Below, piece after piece: positions 34,946-46,254 of a stretch of DNA of 64,000 nt. The DNA is taken from NCBI GenBank assembly GCA_004794785.1, contig SJOL01009412.1, forward strand, positions 425,798-489,797. The letters are read 5' to 3'. Source of the stretch: Opisthorchis felineus (lineage: Eukaryota > Platyhelminthes > Trematoda > Opisthorchiida > Opisthorchiidae). Positions within the stretch are counted from its first letter, which is position 1. The number at the start of each line of letters is the position of its first letter. The position numbers were made by a program, and so were the translations under genes. Below the pieces are notes generated by a model, which saw nothing but the letters and a program-made list of their open reading frames with translations, made no database searches and was not told the DNA's origin.

Positions 34946-36479
34946 CAATGAAACGCGTTTAGATTCGCGCGATGTCTTCTCCAGGTACCCACAGTCGACC
35001 CTGACTGGAAGTCTGTCGTCAGTATGACTGCAGCCACAATTTCTGGGTGCTCTCGGCATATGAATTTCGTCGGACACATGGTTAGCCCATGTCCGCCAGT
35101 GTCCCCAGTCGTTGGTGTGTTCTTTCTCGGGCTTTCTATCCAGTGTGGCTAAGTTAACCGGCCATGACTTTCGCTCTTTTTTGCCAAGTGATTTCTTGGC
35201 CCAACATTGGGTCATCGTTGACCAAAAAAGCCCTCAAAAGAAGTCGACCTGCTGGTTACTGCGAATTGGGATAAAATAGTTTTTCATAAGAAGGAGGAAA
35301 AACGGTTGTTAATCGAACCATGGTAAGAGTCATCCCTTGGGGAAGGCAAGGAATGGCCTCCGTCTGGGTTGAACTTTATGTAGGAAGAAGGCAGAGATTT
35401 CGGTGCGAGAATCAACAAGTGTTTGTATTCCGAGATTGATCCAATAATGCGGTATGAAAGAGCTCCAAATTTTCGGTGTGCGGTTTGCTAGAGCTGAAAC
35501 AGCCAATTCGACATCTATGGAACCGTTCAGAATCCAATCGTGCAGTCAGTGGCGCCATTGCATCAAGCTATCGCCCTCGATGCGTAGCTACCCAGTTCCC
35601 GAACTGAACATGCCATCGCCTCCAAGGTTTGGTTGTGTGTCCCACACTCTCCCACTTCCAGGTGATCAAAACTGTAGCAGCTGGGACAAATGTGTCTATA
35701 GCTGATAAATTGATTGATTGATATAATCTCCTCAAGAACAGGTTGTGTACGAAAATACGGCAAATTCATCCCGGAAAATTGCATTTCTTCCCACAAAGCA
35801 GCTGTCTACGCATTGCCTATATTTGTGTCGACGTTCCCTTTGCGAGTCAGTTCAAGCGAGGAGACGAGGTTATTCGGAACCTGAAATAACTTGCGCTTCC
35901 GTTTCATATACTCCTGCGGGACTCCCGGAACTAACCAGAAAACCCACGAGCCTCTCGTTGACTGACATTCCTCTCAAAATTAGCAGAATAATTTAACTTG
36001 AGGTCCATTCTCATTCTGGATTACACTAATAAATTATTCACGGTGACCAACTTTTCTGTTCATTACATACGTGTAGTTACCGTATTTCTTGGAGTATTTT
36101 TTTCCAACCGGAGTGGGTTTTGACCGACAGGTGGGTGTGCCCGCGCGCTATCTTCGCTTGCCTGAAATCGAGGCCACAGTTAATTCGAGCGGACACAGTC
36201 GGCGATTTACATCAGCATAAACCTCACTGCAATCGGGCTGGGTAACCTACCGATGCTTTAGGTCCACGGTGAAAAGCGAAACAGCGCAATAGCTTGCCCT
36301 CCATTCCCAGAACCTTTTTTAGAATTGATTTGCTCGCCAAATGATTCAACTTTTTCAGTGTGTTGGCGTGGGTGTATGTGTACCACCAACGAGCGTTGTT
36401 GGCGATGACCCATCTAGTTCATTGAAGTTAAATGGTTATGTTTACCTCCGTATGCCAGAGAGGGATGGAGCTACGTAGT
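34946..36479. other. Intergenic, no supported feature
   Basis: No recognised gene or repeat. Confidence 0.35.
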
Positions 36480-37560
36480 GAATGCAATGTCTTTGACGCA
36501 GGATCTCCACTGGCTGCGTGACACAGCCGTATCTGTCAGGAACACCAACCACGGGTTTTTCTCCTCCCAGTGTCCCCATCTGGGGAAGTAATAGTTACAA
36601 ACGCGACTCACCTAACTGGTAAGGGCCTTCGTGCTGTAAGGCCCAGCGCTTCCGGGTCGTATCCACCTTGACGCACGGGCGGTAGAAGGGGACTCTGCAG
36701 GACAAACGGTTCTCTGGCATACGAAGTACATAGCTTAACTAGCGTAACATATGTGATGAGATCAGCATTACTGATCTCATGTTCCCACCAAACCCACTCA
36801 ATGGTTCGGAGACACCGATGGTCAAACACAGTCGTTGGATATCTGCACACAGCGACCACGTCTCTGATCCATAAAGTGGAGCAGATCGGACCGCGACATT
36901 GTACACTATTTTTGACAACCAGGCTAATGTCACGTCGGCGCCACAAATGTCGGAAACTAAGTAACGCTGCCCTGGCCTTCCTAATTTGGGAAGCGATTTT
37001 GTCTCTCGCCAGTCCGCCGGGACCCAAACAGCTGTCTAGGTAGACGAACTTGTCTACCACATGAGGTTTTAATTCGATCCCATTCACTCTTCCATAACAT
37101 CTTGCATCTCCCAGGTTTACAGATTATGCCGAATCATGCAAACGAATTATTTAGGTCATTAAAAATAGTTTGCATGTCTAATGAGTCTGAACCAAGAGAA
37201 GCAATATCGTCAGCATATTCACTGTGTGTGTGTGTGAGTGATCGCCCCGGGAGTATTTCGTTCCCGCGGCGCTGGAGGCAGGTAAAGAAGACTCAAGCAG
37301 GACATCGATTATAAAGTTGAAGAGGAAAGCTGACAAAGGGCACCCTTACCTGACACCAGTGGAGGTGGTGAACTCAAGAGAGAATCTGCCGTAGATACGT
37401 ACGCGTTCACCGGAGGAGGCATATACACCCATTATAAAGGGGAATGATCCAGAAGGAACGTCCTTCATTGCAAGGCACTACTTTGGTTTCCGGTGATCGA
37501 GGGAGTCAAAAGTGAAGATATGATCGATGCTTCTTCAGACTAGATGAGAATGCTACGAGT
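36480..37560 (-). mobile_element. LINE of a second RTE-like subfamily, 5'-truncated
   Basis: Reading leftward on the minus strand: remnants ending SLDHRKPK, ERVRIYGRFSLEFTTSTGVR (RT), PLSAFLFNFIID (motif B), a broken motif C, then the frame 37087-36608 with VNGIELKPHVVDKFVYLDSC, RKARAALLSFRHLWRRRDIS, TVFDHRCLRTIEWVWWEHEI. The tail (36600-36480) matches the LINE tails at 21100 and 22090 in reverse. The WWEHEISNAD variant separates it from the copy at 23290. Several frameshifts; endonuclease absent. Confidence 0.75.
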
Positions 37561-37748
37561 ACGGCTGGGTTTTAAGGCGGACGGAGAACCAGCCATCGAC
37601 TGTCTCATGATATACTGGCCAAAGGGAAAAATAAAGGTTTAAACCAGGTTTGGGTTTTTGATCTTCCACGGCTCCGGGGGCTTCAACTGGAAGTTCGTTT
37701 GTGTCGTATTTTAACACTTGCTAGCCTTTATGGGTCGCAGCAACTGCC
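37561..37748. other. Short unassigned segment
   Basis: A 30-codon stretch after aaaccag near 37655 (DLPRLRGLQLEVRLCRILTL) looks protein-like but is too short to call. Confidence 0.15.
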
Positions 37749-37905
37749 AACTGATTGTTCGCTAATTGATCAGGTGGCTGTTGATCTGTTTGCCGAGCTT
37801 GCCAAACTGATTTACAGACGTTTCGTCACCATTCGAGAAGAAATCTTCAGTGCGCTGTTGGGTGGGTAGTTCCGCTCTTCGTGCATCATCCACAGATTGA
37901 AACGG
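37749..37905 (+). repeat. Dispersed repeat, pair with 56331-56465
   Basis: Shares tg-ctgttgatctg, cgagcttg, gacgtttcgtca-cattcgag and gattgaaacg-type blocks with 56331-56465 in the same order and orientation. Family unknown; possibly Penelope-associated. Confidence 0.5.
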
Positions 37906-40558
37906 CATATTATTCCCCGCAATATGAAACAACGAAAACCAACTAATACATCATACGATCCGGGCGAAAACTATGCGTGATTAAATACAACTCGGAACAC
38001 ATTTAGGTGACGGTTTTCTTGTTTGAAACTGGTATCCCGAGAACTTTTAGACCAAGCAAGTGAACCAGTGAATTGATGTCTCGTGCCTGAATTTGACTTC
38101 GTGTTTTTCGAAAGCACAAAAGAGGCGAATTTAGCAAACTGTTATTACGAGATATTCACAAATGCACATTCCTGTCGATTCTGCACATATCGAATTCTAA
38201 AACGCGTTTTTTCGCGTTTGAATGCACGTAAACCTGTTTGCTACTCTTTCCCTGCTCTTGACTGAAGAGGACAGTTTCGTATCTAATCAACCAATAAGAG
38301 AACGATCCACTGGAGGGTCAGTCTTTGTTGAATTATCTGAAGGTAACCTGAGGCTTGACTACCACAGACCACAGCTACAGTTGCATACAGTAAACATCTC
38401 AATAAGGGACGCCCATAGGACGCGTCGAACTGTCCCCAGATTCCGGGTATCCCTTTATTGCAAGGAGTATTTAGCAAGTAGACCAACTGTGGCCTGTGGT
38501 ATCGGTCGAAATAGATGGCGTAGAAACTAACAAGGCCCTTTTGCAAAGAGAACACAAAGGCGGTCTTTGTCGGGGAGTTTACGAACTGAACTTTCACCTT
38601 GCTGCATTTTGTGTTCCCTTGTCCGTGATATCCCAATTGCAATTAAGCTGACAGTACCGTCTCTACGTACTTAGTAAAATTGTATTTACAACTCACTGGC
38701 ATAGCCAGCTTGCAGTAACGGAGCATGCAAACGAGGCCCCAACTCATCTCTCGTTTCCGACGAGATCTCTCTCTCTCTCTCGATCTCTCGTTGCGACGCG
38801 AAGGCTGCGGTAGTGTTTAGCTGAACCGATATTGAAGATATCGATGCAATTTTCACTGTAAGTAGTATCGTACGATTACTCGGAATCCAGCTGGAACCAA
38901 ACACTGATTTCGCCTTGTTTGGAGCTCAGCGCGTAGGCTTAGTTCTGTGGTGGCAGTACGTCGAACCGGCATGTCAAATTCGGAAGGATGAGATAGCAGC
39001 ACGAATTAAGAAGGAAGACTACTAACCAAATAGTTCACTGCAGTACCTAATCAAATTCAAGGAGAACAGGATATGAAACAATGCGAATCGGGAATGGATC
39101 GAGCAGATCAGGGACCAAGATCTCGAAAAGAAGCTATCCAACCATTCATTTGGATAAGAGATATACAGCCCGTAACGCAGCGCGAATTGTAAACGGACCA
39201 GTAACAACGCGAGGGAGCTACGTATTTGAAGCCGGAAGTAGTTGCGGCCAGTCCAAGCGAAAAAGCTGAGAAGCACTAAAACGTTTTCATTCTTGTTATA
39301 GACCATCAGTGATTCGAATCTTAGGAACCCCCGGGAAAGTTCGAACCCGCGACTTTCCGGCTAGTAAATGAAAATTACACCATTCAATCGCGGTCGACAT
39401 TTAAACAAGATATAGTGCCACTCGGCGAGTTAATCACGCAGTCCACCTAACTTGTTAAAACCTCCAGTGAAATTTCAGAGGAGTTTCATACCACTGAAAG
39501 TTGCACCCTTTGACGACTTATTCCGTGCAGGTGATGGTCTTAGCCAACGTACTCTTTGCAGAAGAAACTGCAGTACGTAGTAGTAGCCCCAGCGACTCGG
39601 TACTGAAGTGAATCGGGATTCCGCCGAAGATACCCGAATGAGAAGGAAATAGAAGATCTAAGGCGGGCGAGAAGGAACATTCCTTTATCGTGAAACAAGG
39701 TTGTATAGATCCACAAAAATAGCTAACTACAGTAGTTCAGCTGTACGCAAACGGGATTGGGCACAGGGTGAACAACAGTCAGGTAAATCAGATCATAGAA
39801 CCGATGCCGCAATTTCAGGCGCCCAGGAGAGATAGGTCACTCACTGTCTATTGTCTCGGTGCCGTGCGCCAGGTTTTGACTTGGTGTAGTGCATCACAAA
39901 ACCAACACACACTACTGGTACTGCACTGGGTGTCGAAACTGGGAGTTGATCGATGTTTTCATCATATATCTACTAAAAGTGGCGGGAATGAAACCATCTT
40001 CAGTTAGTTCAGGTGGGTGTAGATACGCGCAGGTTGGTCCTTTCCATCAATGCATCACAAATTTATATGGTACTCGAGAGGAGTGATTTATACGGTTAGA
40101 CGAGTTCATGGGTACAGGCGTGAAGAAAGGGCGAAGGGAATACAAGGTTCAATCAGTCAGGGAGCAAAATGAATTATATATGAAGTCCTGAGCACCTACC
40201 GTCCGCCTGGTTGAGGGGTCAACGACCCAACGTACACAGTTTCGTTTTATCCCATCTTCATAACACTTGACATACGGTTGGCGTTTTACTACCTGTTAGG
40301 CCAACCGTTGAAGTTCTAATCAAGATGCCAAAGATTGCAAGAAGTGAACTTCTTTCTATCACAGAAGCGACTGACATTCGTGTTTGTAAGCCCAAACTCT
40401 GTGCAGAAATGTTGTGTACAGACGTTGAGTCTTACGGGGTTGGATCATCACATGTCAGCATTACGTGATTCGTCGGCCTCACATCAATTTTGTCGGTCTT
40501 GACTAGTGATTATTGATTTGAGATAGATTGGCGCTTACTTAGTTTTGATTAATTCTGT
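37906..40558. other. Intergenic with a SINE-B-like fragment
   Basis: About 39325-39400 (minus) holds a box-B-like ggttcgaac and cggctagta wording similar to SINE family B. A short CT run lies at 38765-38781. No gene is recognised. Confidence 0.35.

Positions 40559-40619
<61 letters not shown>
40559..40619. repeat. Compound (TC)n(TA)n microsatellite
   Basis: About 11 TC units followed by about 19 TA units, directly adjoining a SINE-B copy. Confidence 0.95.
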
Positions 40620-40621
<2 letters not shown>

Positions 40622-40865
40622 AGAAACTCCAGTAGTATTTTCAAACCCGCGACCTCCCGGCTGGTAGTTGAAACACCTAACCGTTCGACCGCGAGCGGCT
40701 GATCAGCAGTGTGAGTAACTCGCACTTAGGATAGAGCGCTACTCATCCTTTAATCACGTGATCCATATCACGTGGCTAAATGTGTTGGTTGACCCCTTGA
40801 GCGACGACTTTTCGGATGAAAGTTTTGCTCGTTGTGTGAATTATCCTTCCTTCTAACACACGAAT
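40620..40865 (-). repeat. SINE family B, minus orientation
   Basis: In reverse it matches 53798-53985: ctgctgatcagccgctcg, ggtcgaacggt, an element ending in ctggagtttc, and a caactaccagccggg-aggt-gcgggtt block resembling a tRNA anticodon/T-arm region with degraded box B. It abuts the TA microsatellite, as does the 53.8 kb copy. Confidence 0.65.
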
Positions 40866-40960
40866 TTTATGAAGCGCGCAGTGCTGACGATTCCAAATAA
40901 GTATGAAACAACTGAACAATACCTCTTGCTTTTTCACAATCGACTGGCTTCACTTACAAG
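40860..40960 (+). repeat. SINE family B 3' part, plus orientation
   Basis: Positions 40868-40945 (gcgcagtgctgacgattcca, then gatgaaac-like and tttttcac words) match the region after the head in the 53.8 and 49.3 kb copies. Truncated, and inverted relative to its neighbour. Confidence 0.45.
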
Positions 40961-41216
40961 ATAAAGCCTCAATTGAAAATTACATCATTGTCGAACAAGC
41001 TTGTAGAAAGAAATTACTCGTAAGCCAACTCAGACACAGAGGTCACGTAATTTCCTTCTGAGTGGAGCTGTGGGTCACGTGGTCGGATTCGATTGCCTGT
41101 GCAAAAATTTTTGGTCTGAGTCATACAAGTCTTGATCGGTTCGGAGTCACTCGCTACATGACAAGATGTAGGTAATAGAAGTATTATCCGAAAAAATCAG
41201 GAGTCACGGATGTTAA

Positions 41217-41500
41217 TACTTTTGAGCGCATACGGTCAACCGGAACAGCAGTACTCCGGCTGTATGATCTCCAAAAAGCTCGAAACCCGGTCTGACTCTC
41301 GGGCCCATCCTCGGTCTTTATTGGTCAAATGGCTAGCTAACCTGATAGAACCAGCTAGAAAAGAAGTGTCAACTCAAAGCTTGAGAGATACGTTCCAGTT
41401 TGTTAATAGACGTAAAGATTTAGAGGCCGATAACCATCGCATGTCCTCTCTCGACGTTGTGTTCTCATTTATCACTTTAGTTTGCCGGAACAGCAGGCTA
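41217..41500 (+). mobile_element. Penelope-like element, reverse-transcriptase fragment
   Basis: One frame near 41247-41310 reads AVLRLYDLQKARNPV, a worn form of the Penelope RT LYGLPKxHKP motif. After a frameshift the next frame reads LLVKWLANLIEPARKEVSTQ, SLRDTFQFVNRRKDLEADNH and RMSSLDVV. This matches the KWL-L-EP-R...SLRDSF-FV...MLSLDVTSLFTNVP order of Penelope RTs and breaks off at motif A. Stops and frameshift make it non-coding. GIY-YIG endonuclease not seen here. Confidence 0.62.
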
Positions 41501-42914
41501 CGATCAAGAATTGTACGATTCAAGCTATTATCGATTGTATGGGCCATCAAAATCCGGCTATTTGACCCAAAAGTCTGCACTCAGAAGAAAAGTTTACAAC
41601 CTTTGAACTTGAGTTGGCCTGCGAACAACAAACTTGTTCGACAATGACGTAATTCACTTGACTCCGTGACGCGTTGACCCTTGTTATCCCTTCCCACTTT
41701 TTTGCACATTTTCTTGAAGCAGTCTAGCCGATGGTTCTCGAGTGCGATATAAATTTGCAATGTACTTGCCGGGAGGACCAATAACACACAGCAAGCGTCG
41801 TTCTCCAACTTCGTTTTTACTGTGAGTTTTAGGCAGGAAGTGATAGGAAACAAATGCAGAATTTACAGCACTGCATATGGACGGAAGCCATTCGAAAACG
41901 CTAGAGCTTGGAAGGCCGAAGGAAGAGAATTATTGGGCCACCCTAAGGTACTGTCCCACCGAGAGTTTTTTGTGACGTTTATTTCACCTAAAAGCTTCAG
42001 TAAATCACTCCGCAAAACATAATGGATTGCATCCCTCCGATAGGATGCAGCATGGATGCAAATAAAATTTTGCTGAGAAATGTAACTACAGAATTTCACA
42101 GCCAACGACCAAAGTAGTTCATTTTTAGATAAAAGCCAAATTTTGTACCAGAGGAATCGGTTGTACATCTGAACCAGACTGCGAAAGACAAGTGGCCTAA
42201 CGCAAATGATTTAATTGAGAGCGATTCGCCTGATGGGTTTGGAGACCACCAGTGTCTAGACAATTCCAACCACGGAATTCGTGACATGTCAGATGAGGCT
42301 TCTAAAAATGGAGCCGCAAAATAACCCATTCACCTGACAGATGATGAGCTACAGTGATCTCTCCGGGGTAGATGACACGGTGAGTAGGTTCACAGTCTCG
42401 AACTGGTAATACTAAGAAGTGAAGGCGGATGACGCATTTTTAGGTGTTTTCCACAGGTAATATGGAGTGTATAATGAAAAAGAATGCTCATTCATCCTTC
42501 AGATGTTTGCCTCTTGAGTGATCGATCATTACTGAAGTGGCCTTTTTGGTGTGTGAGGATTTGGCACATCTAGGGAGCGATACATACATAACAGGTAAAC
42601 ACAGATGTTTTGCGAAATTGTCTATCATCAGTAGTTGTGATAATTTCACACGAGGCTGAGCCACGTCTACTGTCCGTCAACTTTCAGACAGACTTCTATC
42701 CAAACAAATTGACTTGGTTGGATTCGGTCAGTGTTTCAACCGCGGCTTCCGTCCTTGTATCCCAACCACCTCAGTAGAACCACGAGAGTGCTTCACATTT
42801 GCCAGGGCACGTGACATTATTAGCTTCCAGAATCTTCTACGAATCGGCGTCCACACTTGCTTGCTTGGGCGTCTCATCGAGCTGTTCTTGCCCATTTTGC
42901 TAATCAGCTACCAG
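41501..42914. other. Intergenic, no supported feature
   Basis: Nothing recognised beyond possible LINE 3' untranslated sequence just before 42915. Confidence 0.35.
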
Positions 42915-42990
42915 TAATGTCCCACCGACAGTGAAGCATCGGTGTTGAACACTGATGTCATGCTGTTGTTGATGATGATGATGATGATGG
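42915..42990 (+). mobile_element. RTE-like LINE 3' end with (GAT)n tail
   Basis: cagtgaagcatcggtgttga and the following block match the 3' end of the LINE at 26385-26425, then continue into gatgatgatgatgatgatgg. A severely 5'-truncated insertion. Confidence 0.75.
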
Positions 42991-45130
42991 ATGTCCCAGT
43001 GAGAACTCAGGGTTCAACCGCACTGAACTGGAATATTTTCTAAGTGTCATTCCCTTACTTCTTTTAGACGGATATCATAACCCACTCTTCATACGCACCA
43101 TGAACAGGCTTATCATACTTGGTCAACCAGTGCACTTTGGATTCGAATGAAACCCAAGTTAAGAGGGTCAACGCGAAACCCGCAGAAAAACGATTGGGCT
43201 GGCTGCTTCCTGGCTGCAGGATAACTTCCTTACACTGGCTAAAAGGGTATCAATCAATGGGGGGTTGATATGCCAGGAAATGTGTTTCACGTCGTCTAGA
43301 AACTTAACACCTATTTCGTGTGTTCGTCAAAAGAGATCTCACTGATTGTTTCTTTGTCTGAATTAACACTCAAGCAAACCTGACAAACTACTCACTTGGC
43401 CTGATGGAGCTTTAATTTAAAAACAAACAAATGTTACCCACCAATAATGCTACAGACTGTTGAACAAAGCTTCGAAAACGTGACACTTTGATCGATTCCA
43501 AACGTTGACCCACTAATAACCGATTTTCTTGTTTCATGCTAATCACTTTCCAGGAGCATCAAAATGATCTAACGGGTGAGGCAGTAACCAAACACAATCG
43601 TTTTAGGGAAGTTTGAAAAACGATCGGTGACGCAAATGCCCATGCTAAACCAGCTGCATCCTGTGTGACCGTATCTGAATCAGTTCGCCGAATAGATGAA
43701 CGGCTTCTTATGGGGAAAACAAGTAGAATGAAAACAAATTTCCAGCAATGCTATCCGACGTGGCGTTCATGTTGAGGTGAGCTCAGCTGCGAGATGTCAG
43801 TGGACCAGTGCCAGTGAGTTGGAGAATTTAGTGAGTCCACGCTTGGGACGGTTAGCGCGGTCAGACTGAACACGGCTTGAAGCTGAGAAGCCACAACTGT
43901 CTGGTTTGTGACAGGTGGCCCACCGTTTGAGTCCAGCACGCCTACTCTCGTCAGCAGTAAGCAGTGACGATGGTGGTGTACCGGGAGTATGGTTTGGAGG
44001 CAGAAGGCGATGGTTGTTCAATTTGCAAAACAGCCTTATTCACTTACGGCTGCAACCAATGCGCACAGCATCAGCTTACACATGTCAACAAGATTACGAC
44101 GAGAACAACAACTCAGCTTTCTTGCGTCGGCAATCTGGTTGGTTTGACTGATTGGTCGGAGGAGAGATAACTGTAATTGAATCATACAGAATCCACTGCA
44201 GCCAAATCAATCAACCATTTTTTATTTCTACTGCGAGGATAGGAATACCCCGTCGGACAAATAGACGTTTGACGGTCACACAGAAGGTAGGTGTTCTAGT
44301 AAAGTTGTCTCAACCAGCAGCCATTCAGAATTCTGCAGCTGCCTCTTTGAAAGCCATTCAGAAGTCATAAGTCGTAAAGACAACCAAATGTTTCTGTTGA
44401 CGCAAAGGACTGCATAACACCTGATGATGCAAACGGAGCAATAAGACTTTTGAAACGTGTTGCATTTAAGCAGAGTTTGGCGGCTAAATAATTCCAGTTT
44501 GACAATTTATATCAACCAGACGGAACAACTGCGGCATTTGAAGATTTGTGACTTTTGAAATAAATAAATTTGTTTGCAGAACGCATATTTTATTACACGT
44601 TCCCGGTGAATTGCTGATTTGTTCAATGCGTTCATCATGATTACGGAAGGGGCGGGCGTCATGGATGTGTTCGCCGATGAAGTTTATTCGTCCACACTTC
44701 ATCACCCATCGTAAGTCTCAACACTGGGTCCACACTGTGAGGATGGCTGGTGTAAATTTTAAGATTGTAAACCGATTGGTACAGGATATGCATGCGATGG
44801 TTATAGGTGACTGTGACGAGAGAAGTATGATGCGAAATTCGCATAACCATTCTGAAACGAAGGACTAATTCCATCAGTGGTCTTAGGTGCCTAGTGCATC
44901 CTTTTTACGGCACGCAACAATCACAGAGTACGGTGCAACCTACCGGTTCCTACCAGAATTATCCGCCTCCTCCGCGTTTCAGTCGAAATGTGCTGACTGT
45001 AGGTAGGCCACTATGTCACTCGTTAACGTAGCCTGTTTGTATCAGTTATATCAAATTTAGATGATACATTTGTGAGATGTGGCTAATTAGGGATTTTCTG
45101 CAGTGATTAAGGAAAATAATAAACAAATAA
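42991..45130. other. Intergenic, no supported feature
   Basis: No recognised gene. A short hairpin-capable motif at 44416-44457 is discussed among the rejected items. Confidence 0.35.
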
Positions 45131-45313
45131 TCGGTCAGCTGTGCCACCCTTTTGATTCCCAGATGCCAAGCCACCGGAGAAAGCACGAGGACTGAAATAC
45201 TGCCAGGTGTCCCAAGCATAGACAAGAGCAGTCGAGATACCGGGGTTGGGTTTGAACCACGGACCTTCCGGTCAGTGAGTTCGTGCGTTATTCTATGAGC
45301 TATTTCGAGCTCC
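45131..45313 (-). repeat. SINE family A
   Basis: Full-length but diverged. On the minus strand: tRNA-like head, box B GGTTCAAACCC (near 45249-45259), then the family body ending in a segment complementary to ggtcagctg. The plus strand shows caccggagaaagcacgagga and tgccaggtgtcccaagca. Confidence 0.78.
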
Positions 45314-46254
45314 AGCAGTGAATATGAGTAACTGAGCAACCAGTAAATGAGCAGTACTACTCAGTGATTCCCTCCGCGGAATCCTAAGCTGGTTCCGCTA
45401 ATAACACTCGATTGAAAGCATCGTTAGATTTTGCCAGAATCAACTTTTGAACAAAAGCGTCGTCAAAATCACTGTATAAATCCACAGGAAAATCCGTAAC
45501 TTATCGCCCTGGCTTATTGCGTTATTACTAAAATGACATTTTGTACGTGTACCTCATTTTTCAGCCTTGGCAACGACTTCCGAAAATTACGTTCCACTAG
45601 GGCTAATTGAATGAATGTAGCTGCCGGCTTTAAAATTCACACACGGTGTTTCCTGGTGGACGGAACCAGGCTGCATTACCTTTTCAATTCCAAGACCCGG
45701 CGACCTGACACGGTACTAACCAGGTCATCGTGATTGTCAAATCTGTTTTCTCTTCCCTCAAGTGTACGAGAAGCCTCACAAGGTTTGCAAGCAACATGTC
45801 ACTGAATGACGAAATTTCGCCTACTTCATTACTGGTTGACTCATTTTGAGTTGAATGGTTAAACGAGTTGTCGATTCTCATCCGCCATAGTTGTAGGTGG
45901 GGGTCATGCTATCCTGATAAAAATGGAAGCAATAATGAATTGAATTGTTCTGTCCTTCAGTTCAGGCACACGAGGGAATAGTGTGTGGGTGATTCCAGGC
46001 TGGTTGATTGAATCCAAAAATCAGTTACCAGATTGATTGCTTCTGATCAGAATTCGGGAACGAAAGAATGTCGTACAGCATCAGACAGCAAAATACGCTT
46101 CACAAGGAAGTTTGCTGGTCGGTATAGTACGTGTGTCGTGTGTGAAATGCGTTTTCGGATGCTCTGAATCGGCCTCCTGAAGCCTCCCCTCTTTCTCTTC
46201 CACATATTCGTTCCTCTCCTTTTACTCTTCTGGCTGGGAGCGACATCTCCGTAG
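45314..46254. other. Intergenic; the right part may be LINE 5' leader
   Basis: 46140-46254 resembles sequence before the LINE start at 20540 (pyrimidine-rich cctctttctcttccaca). No gene. Confidence 0.35.

Noticed and set aside
44416..44457. CTGATGA...GAAAC motif flanked by aacac/gtgtt, a hammerhead look-alike
   Set aside because: The flanking arms pair with each other across the whole motif, which is the wrong topology; there is no stem II and no cleavage triplet in place.
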